Shown here one piece after another: positions 19,190 to 26,418 of a stretch of DNA of 64,000 nt. The stretch comes from Cyanobium gracile_A (GTDB lineage: Bacteria; Cyanobacteriota; Cyanobacteriia; PCC-6307; Cyanobiaceae), in contig NZ_JAYGHY010000006.1 in NCBI RefSeq assembly GCF_034931305.1, positions 31,359 through 95,358 of the forward strand, read 5' to 3'. The notes under the pieces are model-generated. The model had not been told where the DNA came from, ran no database searches, and saw nothing but the letters and a program-made list of their open reading frames with translations. The translations under genes were made by a program, and so were the position numbers. The first letter of the stretch is position 1; each line of letters begins with the position of its first letter.

Positions 19190-19708
19190 ATGGCCCCACC
19201 CCGGCCGCGATCTGTGCTGGCCATCGATGTGGGGCGACGCCGCATCGGCCTGGCCGGTTGCGATCCGCTGGGGGTCACGGTGACACCACTGCCGGCTCTG
19301 GCGCGGGGGGAGTTCCAGGCCGACCTCGAGCGGCTGCTGAGCCTGGTGCGACAGCGGCGGGTGCAGGCGCTGGTGGTGGGGCTGCCCCTCGATGCCGGCC
19401 AGCGGCCCACACCCCAGGGGATCCATTGCCGCCGCTACGGCCTGCGGCTGGCCCGGGCCCTGCAGGCCCTCGGCCAGCCCCTGCCCCTGGCCTGGGTGGA
19501 CGAGCACGCCAGCAGCTGGGCGGCGGGAGAGCGTTTCGCTCTGCACGGCGACCGCAGCGGCCGCCTCGACAGCGCGGCGGCCGTGTTGTTGCTGGAGCAA
19601 TGGCAGCGGGAAGGCCCCGAACCGCTGGACCTGACGGCGTTGAGCGACGATCCGGTCGCTCCGGCGGCCATCGGCGTGGGCACTCGGGCCGGCGTTGATT
19701 CATTCTGA
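19190..19708 (+). CDS. ruvX: Holliday-junction resolvase-like RNase H-fold nuclease (YqgF/RuvX)
   Basis: 172 residues. RNase H-fold motifs: VLAIDVGRRRIGLAGCDPLG (about 9-28) with the first catalytic Asp, LVVGLPLDAGQRPTPQG (the GLP motif) and WVDEHASSWAA with the acidic pair, then RLDSAAAVLLLEQW with the last Asp. YqgF processes pre-16S rRNA in E. coli and has been proposed as a resolvase. The C-terminal about 30 residues are a loose extension. The start follows the previous stop without a gap, so it is coupled. Confidence 0.88.
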   Translation: MAPPRPRSVLAIDVGRRRIGLAGCDPLGVTVTPLPALARGEFQADLERLLSLVRQRRVQALVVGLPLDAGQRPTPQGIHCRRYGLRLARALQALGQPLPLAWVDEHASSWAAGERFALHGDRSGRLDSAAAVLLLEQWQREGPEPLDLTALSDDPVAPAAIGVGTRAGVDSF

Positions 19709-19727
19709 GTACACCCGCTTCCCCTTG

Positions 19728-20276
19728 ATGGCCTCCGACCCCCCTGCGATGACGGGCTCCGGTGACGTGCCCACCGTGCAGGTGCGGGACGGCAGCGGCC
19801 GGCAGCTGCTGTGTTTCCTGGAGCAGCTGATCCCCCTCGATGGCCACGACTACGCCCTGCTGACGCCGGTGGACACCCCTGTCTGCCTCTTCCGTCTCAG
19901 CGACGACGACGATCCCGAGCTGGTGGAGACCCTCAATGCCACCGAGCCGATCCTGTCGGTGGCGGATGTGGTGCTGCAGGAACACGACCTGACCCTGGTG
20001 CGTTCCGCCGTCACCCTCACCGTCAGCGGAGAACTGGAGGAGCCCGATCCCGATGAACTCGAGGATGAGGAAGGCGACGACGACAGCGAGACCTACGAAT
20101 TGCTGGTGAGCTTCATGGCCGGCGAAGAGGAGTACGGCCTGTACATCCCCCTGGATCCCTTCTTCGTGGTGGCCCGCATGGAGGGGGCCGACGCGGTGAT
20201 GGTGGAGGGAGAGGAATTCGAGCGGGTCCAGCCCCGCATCGAGGCCGAACTCGACGAGCGGGAGAGCGACGACTGA
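19728..20276 (+). CDS. DUF3727 domain protein
   Basis: 182 residues, very acidic. Core blocks: VQVRDGSGRQLLCFLEQLIPL, DYALLTPVDTPVCLFRL, ILSVADVVLQEHDLTLVRSA, an acidic linker (EEPDPDELEDEEGDDDSE) and YGLYIPLDPFFVVARME. This matches a conserved cyanobacterial/plastid family annotated as DUF3727, of unknown function. ATG 19728 is used since the upstream start would overlap ruvX. The ATGA at its end couples it to yqeG. Confidence 0.78.
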   Translation: MASDPPAMTGSGDVPTVQVRDGSGRQLLCFLEQLIPLDGHDYALLTPVDTPVCLFRLSDDDDPELVETLNATEPILSVADVVLQEHDLTLVRSAVTLTVSGELEEPDPDELEDEEGDDDSETYELLVSFMAGEEEYGLYIPLDPFFVVARMEGADAVMVEGEEFERVQPRIEAELDERESDD

Positions 20277-20785
20277 TGCTGCGCGACCTGCTCACGCCCG
20301 ACTGGCTGCCGGGGACGTCCCTGGCCCACCTGCCGCTGCAGGAGCTCGTCGACCGTGGCATTCGCGCCCTGGTCCTGGACGTGGACCGCACCCTGCTGCC
20401 CCGCCGCCAGGCCACCATGCCCGTCCAGGCTGAGCTGTGGCTGCGCCACGCCCGCGAGCGGATGCCCCTGCACCTGCTCAGCAACAATCCCTCCCGGCGC
20501 CGCATCGGCGCAGTGGCCGACACGATGGGCCTCCCCTACACCACCTCGGCGGGCAAGCCGCGGCGGGCGGCCCTGCGCAAGGTGCTGCTGGATCTCGATC
20601 TGCCCCCCGCCCAGGTGGCCCTGGTGGGGGATCGGCTGTTCACCGATGTGCTGGTGGGCAACCGCATGGGCCTGTTCACCGTGCTGGTCAAGCCGATCGA
20701 CCCCGACGGCGAGCCCTGCCGCCAGGACCGGTTGCAGAACCTGGAGTTGCGCATGGCCCGCTGGGTGGGTTCGGTTCCCGGCTGA
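20276..20785 (+). CDS. YqeG-family HAD phosphatase
   Basis: 169 residues with the HAD IIIA motifs: LVLDVDRTLLP (motif I, DxDxT, about 31-41), LHLLSNNPSRRR (motif II), the KPRRAALRK Lys and ALVGDRLFTDVLVGNRMG (motif III). The family resembles mitochondrial PGP phosphatase (Gep4), so dephosphorylation of phosphatidylglycerol phosphate is a reasonable but unproven role; the pgsA-like gene at 5184 would make that substrate. Overlaps the genes on both sides by 4 bp or less. Confidence 0.85.
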   Translation: MLRDLLTPDWLPGTSLAHLPLQELVDRGIRALVLDVDRTLLPRRQATMPVQAELWLRHARERMPLHLLSNNPSRRRIGAVADTMGLPYTTSAGKPRRAALRKVLLDLDLPPAQVALVGDRLFTDVLVGNRMGLFTVLVKPIDPDGEPCRQDRLQNLELRMARWVGSVPG

Positions 20786-21930
20786 TGGGGTCGTCTGCTG
20801 CCTCCGCTGGCGCCGAATCTGGTCTGCGGCGGGTGATCAAGGTGGGCACCAGCCTGCTGCGGGGCAGCCCCGAGCGGCCCACGGCGGCGGTGATCGCCGA
20901 CCTGGCGGCCAGCTTCAGCCGGCAGCAGCGCCAGGGGGATCGCCTGGCCCTGGTGACCAGTGGGGCGGTGGGTCTGGGCTGCGAGGCCCTGCGCTTCAGC
21001 AAGCGCCCCACCGAGGTGGTGGCCCTGCAGGCCGCCGCCGCCGTGGGCCAGGGCAGGCTGATGGCCCTCTACCAGGACGCCTTCGCCGTGCGGGGCCTGG
21101 CGGTGGCTCAGGTGCTGCTCACCCGCAGCGATCTGGCCTCCCGGCGCCGCTACCAGAACGCCTGCCGCACCCTGGAGCAGCTGCTGGAGTGGGGCGTGTT
21201 GCCGGTGGTGAACGAGAACGACACCCTGGCCACCGACGAACTGCGCTTCGGCGACAACGACACCCTCTCGGCGTTGGTGGCGGTGGCGATCGGCGCCGAT
21301 GAACTGGTGCTGCTCACCGATGTGGATCGGCTCTATTCCGGCAACCCCCGCACCGATGCCGACGCCAGCCCGATCGAGGAGGTGCGGGACCTGGCCGAGC
21401 TGGAGCGCCTCAGCCATGTGGCCGAAGGGGGCGGGCAGTGGGGCACTGGCGGCATGACCACCAAGCTGGCGGCGGCCCGCATCGCCACCTCCAGCGGCAT
21501 CCGGGTTCGGCTGGCCGATGGCCGCGATCCGGCGGTGCTCGACGCCCTGTTCGCCGGCGAGAAGGTGGGCACGGTTTTCCAGCCAAGCTCCACCCCCCTG
21601 GCCGACCGCAAGAGCTGGCTCGCCCATGCCCTGCTGGTGAAGGGCAGCGTGCGGGTGGATGCGGGCGCCGAGCGGGCCCTGCTGCAGCAGGGGGCCTCCC
21701 TGCTGGCGGTGGGCATCCGGGCGGTGGAAGGGCACTTCTCCCGGCGCGATGCGGTGCGTGTGCTGGCCAGCGACGGCCGCGAACTGGGCCGGGGCCTGAG
21801 CACCCTGAGCAGCGAGGAGCTGCGCCAGATCATGGGCCTGAGCAGCGAGGAGGTGCGCCGCCGGCTGGGGGCCGTGGGGGATGCGGTGGTGCACCGGGAT
21901 CAGCTGGTGCTCACCTGCCTGGCTTCTTGA
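20785..21930 (+). CDS. proB: Glutamate 5-kinase
   Basis: 381 residues, first step of proline synthesis. The amino acid kinase domain starts RRVIKVGTSLLRG (about 15-27), with LVTSGAVGLGC, PVVNENDTLATDEL, FGDNDTLSALVA and the GTGGMTTKLAAARIA segment. A C-terminal PUA domain (about 285-365; GSVRVDAGAERALLQQGASLL) is complete. The start is the ATGA overlap with yqeG; the first about 14 residues are not conserved. Last gene of the 16.8-21.9 kb cluster. Confidence 0.95.
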   Translation: MGSSAASAGAESGLRRVIKVGTSLLRGSPERPTAAVIADLAASFSRQQRQGDRLALVTSGAVGLGCEALRFSKRPTEVVALQAAAAVGQGRLMALYQDAFAVRGLAVAQVLLTRSDLASRRRYQNACRTLEQLLEWGVLPVVNENDTLATDELRFGDNDTLSALVAVAIGADELVLLTDVDRLYSGNPRTDADASPIEEVRDLAELERLSHVAEGGGQWGTGGMTTKLAAARIATSSGIRVRLADGRDPAVLDALFAGEKVGTVFQPSSTPLADRKSWLAHALLVKGSVRVDAGAERALLQQGASLLAVGIRAVEGHFSRRDAVRVLASDGRELGRGLSTLSSEELRQIMGLSSEEVRRRLGAVGDAVVHRDQLVLTCLAS

Positions 21931-21946
21931 GGTTTCGCACCATAAA

Positions 21947-21970
21947 GCCCCCCGGCCGAAGCCAGGGGGC
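21947..21970 (+). terminator. Possible terminator hairpin after proB
   Basis: GCCCCC (21947-21952) pairs with GGGGGC (21965-21970) across a 12-nt loop, in the gap between convergent proB and the PfkB-like gene. There is no T-tract, so if it terminates it does so by an atypical or bidirectional route. Confidence 0.4.
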
Positions 21971-22018
21971 AGGGGACAAGAAGCCCGGTTGCGGAGCGCC
22001 TTGAGGGGAGGTTGGTGA

Positions 22019-23098
22019 TCAGGCGTTGAGGAACGCCTTCACCGCCTCGCGCCCGGGCTGGGGCTCGATAGCCCCTTCGGTGCGACCCACGAGGGCGCCG
22101 CAGGCCGAGGCAAAGCGCAGCAGGTCTTCGATCGGACCGGGTCCAGTGACGCCATCACCGCCCGGTGCCGGTGCTTCGAGCAGCTCCGGCCGACGGCAGA
22201 GGCCATCCAGCAGGGCTGCTGTGAAGGCTTCACGGACGCCCAGGGGATGGCTGGGAGCGCTCTCCTCGACGGGCGAAAGGGTGCCTTGGCGACCCCCCAG
22301 GCACCAGCGAACAGTTCCCTCGCGGCCCGTCACCAGGACGGCCGGGCGCTTGGCCAGGGCGCCGTGAATGGTCGTGGGATCGGTGCTGCCGAAGAAGCCC
22401 TCGGCTTCCTCTGCCGAAGCGAGGATCAGGGTGGCCTTCTCGGCGAGGGGCCGGAAACGGCGCAGCACTTCGGCCGATGGGCCCGCATCCGGAGCGAGAC
22501 CCCAGAAACCTGGGCACCAGTCGATTTCCAGGGCAATGCCGAGGCCCTGGGCCGTGGCCCGCTTGAGCAGCAGATCCAGCGCCATGGCGCTCGGGCCACT
22601 GACGAGGGCATTGGTGCTGACGAGCAGCCATCGGGCTTCCCCGAGCAGGGGCTTCACCGATTCAGCCAGCGTGGCGGGCACCACGGCGCTGTCGGCGAAG
22701 CCCTGGCCCAGGTCGCCAAGGAAGTCGTCGAGGCAAAGATCCCCGCCGGGCTTCCTTTTCAGCAGGGCCACACGTGTCGGACGTTTCGGATCTGTCTGCA
22801 GCGCCGGCGTGCTCACCTGCCGTCGCTCGAACAGCTTCAGCAGTTGCCGGCCGAGCGGATCGTCGCCGATCCGCCCCAGGACGCTGGCCGGGGTTCCCAG
22901 GCGGGTGACCCCGCAGGCCACGCTGGCCGGGGCGCCCCCCGGATGATCCGGGGTGTTCGCCTTGTTCTCGGTATCGGCTTCGGGCCTGTTGATGCGATGC
23001 ATCAGGGCTTCGCCGAAGCAGAGCACGCGGGGGTGGTCGTGGGAGTCCACGATCAGGGGATGGATGGTGATGGGTTTGGTGGTTGTGGCGTTGGACAT
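22019..23098 (-). CDS. PfkB-family carbohydrate kinase-like protein with altered active site
   Basis: 359 residues of the ribokinase/fructokinase fold: VLCFGEALMHRINRP (about 24-38), the PGGAPASVACGVTRLG glycine signature (about 53-68) and VLGRIGDDPLGRQLL. The second PfkB signature, normally DTxGAGDAF with the catalytic Asp, reads SHPLGVREAF (about 283-292): the GAG anion hole is GVR and the Asp is Glu290. Substrate binding may remain while phosphotransfer is weak or lost. ATG 23096-23098 is chosen from the family start. The nearest relatives would be fructokinases. Confidence 0.8.
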   Translation of the reverse strand: MSNATTTKPITIHPLIVDSHDHPRVLCFGEALMHRINRPEADTENKANTPDHPGGAPASVACGVTRLGTPASVLGRIGDDPLGRQLLKLFERRQVSTPALQTDPKRPTRVALLKRKPGGDLCLDDFLGDLGQGFADSAVVPATLAESVKPLLGEARWLLVSTNALVSGPSAMALDLLLKRATAQGLGIALEIDWCPGFWGLAPDAGPSAEVLRRFRPLAEKATLILASAEEAEGFFGSTDPTTIHGALAKRPAVLVTGREGTVRWCLGGRQGTLSPVEESAPSHPLGVREAFTAALLDGLCRRPELLEAPAPGGDGVTGPGPIEDLLRFASACGALVGRTEGAIEPQPGREAVKAFLNA

Positions 23099-23172
23099 AG
23101 GCAGGACATGGAGTGGGTGGGTGATCTGCGGAGTTCGGACTGGGGGCTGGAGAGAACGCGCGACGTCGGCGA

Positions 23173-23517
23173 TCAGCTCTGGCTGTTGACGAAGGCGTGG
23201 AAACGATCGGACATGGACTGGAACGCCTCGTCGGTCTGCTCGAGCAGGCCCGACCAGGCGTCCTGGCTGCTGCGTTGCAGCTCCTGAAGTCGAGACGTGG
23301 CCGCATCCCGGGCGGCCCTGAGTTCCTTGAGCTTGCTCTGGGTTTCGTCGCGGACGCCTTCCGCCACCTGTTTGGCCTGGTTCTGCAGCTGATCGATCTT
23401 GTCCGACAGTTCCTGAATCTGGGCCTGCCGCTTGTCGAGGATGGCCTGGCGCAGGCGTTCGTCGACGTTGGCCATCTCCTGGGAGGAGCGGCTGACGATG
23501 TGTTGTTGGGTGGTCAT
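23173..23517 (-). CDS. Small coiled-coil protein
   Basis: 114 residues, almost entirely a heptad-rich helix (ERLRQAILDKRQAQIQELSD, IDQLQNQAKQVAEGVRDETQ, LKELRAARDAATSRLQELQR) without Cys and without membrane segments. The pattern is like apolipoprotein/phasin-type amphipathic helices. ATG 23515-23517 has a strong ribosome site, AAGGAGA, about 8 nt upstream. Function unknown; it lies 74 bp upstream of the PfkB-like gene on the same strand. Confidence 0.78.
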   Translation of the reverse strand: MTTQQHIVSRSSQEMANVDERLRQAILDKRQAQIQELSDKIDQLQNQAKQVAEGVRDETQSKLKELRAARDAATSRLQELQRSSQDAWSGLLEQTDEAFQSMSDRFHAFVNSQS

Positions 23518-24257
23518 GGATGGATTCTCCTTCGATACGGCAACTGGAACGGCCAAGTCTCTTTGGCAACGGCTTGATAGGCCGCTGGCCTGCCTACGAC
23601 GACAGGCGTAACGCTCAAGCGAAATGAGAAGCGAAACCAGAAAATGCTGGTCAGAGCACACGATCAAGGCAAGGAATCACTGTTTCCTGAGCCGAGGCAT
23701 CCTGGGTAGGATGTTCGAGTGAGCTGAGCCGCTTCCAGTGAATTCACCTTATCACGTTTCAGCCCGTCACTACAACGGCAACGGGGAATCTGCTGGAAGC
23801 GCTGATAGCTGTGATGTCTCGGAACGCAGGCTCTCAGATGGATTCGAAGGATCGTGGTTCGACTGGTCAGCAGTTCTGATCAGTGCCCCTTTTCGGCCCT
23901 GGCCCATCATGCTGTCATCGCTGATATCCCTTGCGGCAAGAGCGGTTATGGCGAGTCGCCTGATCCGTTTTTCATGCTGATCCAGCACCTGAAGCTGTTC
24001 CACAACCCTGGCACCTGCAGCGCCCTGGCTGAGATGTTGCAGATGATCCACTTCGGTGCCGGCTGGATGGACCTGAGGCTCAGGCAGATCCGGCTCCACG
24101 AACAGTTGCTGCCGTCCGCGGAACGTGACCCCGCCACGACGCCCGGTTAGCGCCACAAGCTCGGAGCCGAGGTGGAGCTCCAGCTTGCGATGCGCCTGCG
24201 AAAGATGGCCCCATCGCCGGCGATGCCATCGCCATTGCCTTTGATGACGCCGACCTC
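23518..24257. other. 740-bp spacer, no confident gene; possible decayed minus-strand ORF
   Basis: The coiled-coil gene's promoter must lie at the low end. From about 24200 down to 23770 the minus strand has an open frame that reads protein-like (LHLGSELVALTGRRGGVTFR, QVHPAGTEVDHLQHLSQGAA, VVEQLQVLDQHEKRIRRLAI) but has no proper start. A neighbouring frame reads IKGNGDGIAGDGAIF directly downstream of the membrane gene's stop, so a frameshifted remnant is possible. The plus strand has 23854-24150 open (98 residues) with no recognisable domain. I see no basis for a firm gene call. Confidence 0.35.
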
Positions 24258-25511
24258 TCAACGGCTGGATGAGGGGGGCGTGGGCCGCCATGGCGCCAGC
24301 GCGGCCTGCAGCTTTTCCAGCAGTTCGAGCGCTTCGCCTTCGTTGGAGAGCCCGCCCATCACGAGCGGGGGCCGTCGTTCGCTCCACAGGATCACCTGGG
24401 GTTCCGGTTCGTGCAGCAGCAGCGCCTCGGTGATCATCCGCGTCGGCAGGCTCTGGGCCGGCTGGCCAGCACGCCTGTAGGTGACGCGATCGGCGGCCAG
24501 GGTGAGCTCCTGCGGGCTCCATTGCTGGACGCTGCCGAGGCCTGCGGCGCCGAGGGCGGCCACCACCAGCAGGGTCTGGATCACGGTCCACTCCGGAAGG
24601 GCCAACGAGAGCAGCCCTGGAACCGAAAGATCCAGCATCAAGGTGGTGGGTTCGCTCAGGCCCAGGCGCGGCCCGAGCATCCAGACCAGAAACCCCCCGT
24701 ACTTCACCATCACCGTGTTGAGCGCGGCGACGAACAGCAGATAGCTGCCCTGCTCGGCGAAGGAACGCCACCACTGCAGAGCCCCCACGCTGAAGCGGTT
24801 GCGGACGATGCGGGTGGCGGCAACGTCGTTCAGCACCCTCCAGACGCCTGCCTCCTGCTCGATGGGGATCCTCTGGATGGTGGAGGGGCCCCGGGTGCCC
24901 GGCCCTGTGGTGCCGACCAGATGGAGGGGGACCCCCAGATCACCGGCCAGGCTGCTGGCCTGCTGCCAGGCCGCCGAGAGTCTGGGGCTGCGGGCCAGGA
25001 GCTGCTCTCCACCGGGACCGCCCACGGCCAGCCCCACATCCCAGCCGAGCGGCCGCTCCCCCAGGGGCGGGACCGAAAGGCTGGAGAAACGAATCACCAC
25101 GGCCTCGATGGCGGCCCGCCTGATCTCCTGGTGTTCGCTGCCCTGCCGCGTCTGCGACCACAGGCGGATCCGATCTCCCCAGCTGTGCAGCAGCACCCGG
25201 CGCTCCACCGGGGAGCCATAGCCGAGCTGGGCGATCAGCCACTCCATCGGCAGCAGGAACAGCAGCAGGCCGATCACGTAGGCCACGGCGCCCTGGAGAC
25301 TGACCAGCAGGCAAAGGCTGGAGAACAGCAGGAAGGCCAGCAGATTGACGAGCGGGTTGGCGGGCACGTCGGCCTCGATCAGCTCCCGCCAGATCATGCG
25401 CTCGAGGGCCAGGGCCACCGATTGGACGAAGCGGCGGATCAGCACCAAAGGGGTGAGCAGCAGGCCGAGCCCGTTGCGTTTCGTGCTGCGAACCGTGCCG
25501 CGGAACTCCAT
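24258..25511 (-). CDS. Membrane protein of unknown function
   Basis: 417 residues. Two adjacent membrane helices (about 54-98; LVNLLAFLLFSSLCLLVSLQ, AYVIGLLLFLLPMEWLIAQL) precede a soluble domain rich in Gly/Pro (GWDVGLAVGGPGGEQLLARS). Two further hydrophobic stretches follow (about 270-300 and about 320-345), then a C-terminal soluble tail. No known family recognised. ATG 25509-25511 overlaps the PAP2 gene's stop (TGATG), so the two are coupled. Confidence 0.7.
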   Translation of the reverse strand: MEFRGTVRSTKRNGLGLLLTPLVLIRRFVQSVALALERMIWRELIEADVPANPLVNLLAFLLFSSLCLLVSLQGAVAYVIGLLLFLLPMEWLIAQLGYGSPVERRVLLHSWGDRIRLWSQTRQGSEHQEIRRAAIEAVVIRFSSLSVPPLGERPLGWDVGLAVGGPGGEQLLARSPRLSAAWQQASSLAGDLGVPLHLVGTTGPGTRGPSTIQRIPIEQEAGVWRVLNDVAATRIVRNRFSVGALQWWRSFAEQGSYLLFVAALNTVMVKYGGFLVWMLGPRLGLSEPTTLMLDLSVPGLLSLALPEWTVIQTLLVVAALGAAGLGSVQQWSPQELTLAADRVTYRRAGQPAQSLPTRMITEALLLHEPEPQVILWSERRPPLVMGGLSNEGEALELLEKLQAALAPWRPTPPSSSR

Positions 25512-26257
25512 CAATCCACCAGCAGGGGCAACCCGGCCGGCGGGACCTCCAGCAGCTGGCGGCGCTCCCCAGCCAGCTGCTGTTTGAACGTGCGCCACTG
25601 GGGCGAGGCGATCAACTCCTGGCTGATCGCCTCGGCGAGGCGCTGACCCGCCACCACATCGCTGGGGTAGTGCAAGCCGCAGTAGGCACGGACGTAGCCC
25701 CCCTGAAGGCCCACCTGCAGCAGCCGCTCCCGGCGCTCCGGCAGCAGGTCCGCCAGCAGCAGGGCCGCGGTGGCGAACCAGGTGGCGTGGCCACTGGGAA
25801 AGGACCAGGACATCTCCAGGGGCAGGCAGGGGCTCAGATCCCTGTGGTTCAAGAAGGGGCGCGGCCTGGCCGCCGCATCTTTGAGCTGATCCTTGAGAGC
25901 CTCTGCACGTGCGACGAAGGACGGCAGTCCCGCGACGAGGTGGGGCGACGTCCTGGCCAGGTCGGCGCCCACGGCGGCATCGAAGAGGCTGAGATGGCGG
26001 TTCAGGAAATGCCAGCTGTGCAGGATCCCCGCGGGGGTGCGGCTGCGCTGGTTCCAGCGCAGGATGGCCAGATCATCGAGCTCCTGCCGGCTGCCGGGGG
26101 CCGGTGGGCTGCCGAGCACGGCCCGATACCTGGCCGGTTGGAGCACCAGGCCCGCCGCCGGGTCAGCCTGCTGGGCCAGTGCCGGCATCCCCAGCATCAG
26201 CGGGCCTGGCATCAACAACAGGCCGGACAGCCAGAGTCCCAGACGCAAGCTGTTCAT
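25511..26257 (-). CDS. PAP2-superfamily phosphatase (class A acid phosphatase-like)
   Basis: 248 residues with a signal peptide (about 1-28, ending GMPALAQQ). The three PAP2 motifs are present: LKDAAARPRPF (KxxxxxxRP), SFPSGHATWF (PSGH) and VRAYCGLHYPSDVVAG (the R...GxHxxSD motif). This predicts a periplasmic or lumenal vanadium-haloperoxidase-fold phosphatase acting on phosphomonoesters or lipid phosphates. Start at 26257 matches the signal peptide. Divergent from the TPR-CHAT gene. Confidence 0.88.
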   Translation of the reverse strand: MNSLRLGLWLSGLLLMPGPLMLGMPALAQQADPAAGLVLQPARYRAVLGSPPAPGSRQELDDLAILRWNQRSRTPAGILHSWHFLNRHLSLFDAAVGADLARTSPHLVAGLPSFVARAEALKDQLKDAAARPRPFLNHRDLSPCLPLEMSWSFPSGHATWFATAALLLADLLPERRERLLQVGLQGGYVRAYCGLHYPSDVVAGQRLAEAISQELIASPQWRTFKQQLAGERRQLLEVPPAGLPLLVD

Positions 26258-26418
26258 TGTCTGGAATCTCAGTTTTGTGGCTGCACCGTAATGGTGTCCC
26301 CCTGATGGATCCGTTCCGGCACCGGAGGGTCTTCGAGACGATGAGACTGCTTTCGGTAACGGTGGACCCCGTGCAGACAAACCGGAGACGTTCGTTGGTG
26401 GGGCTGCTGGGAATCCCC

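Noticed and set aside
16723..19600. Long minus-strand open frame across 16.7-19.6 kb
   Set aside because: Antisense shadow of the CofE-like, GNAT-like and ruvX genes; Gln/His/Gly-rich nonsense without motifs.
23854..24150. Plus-strand ORF of 98 codons
   Set aside because: No domain, no ribosome site and an equally open minus-strand frame; not enough to call a gene.
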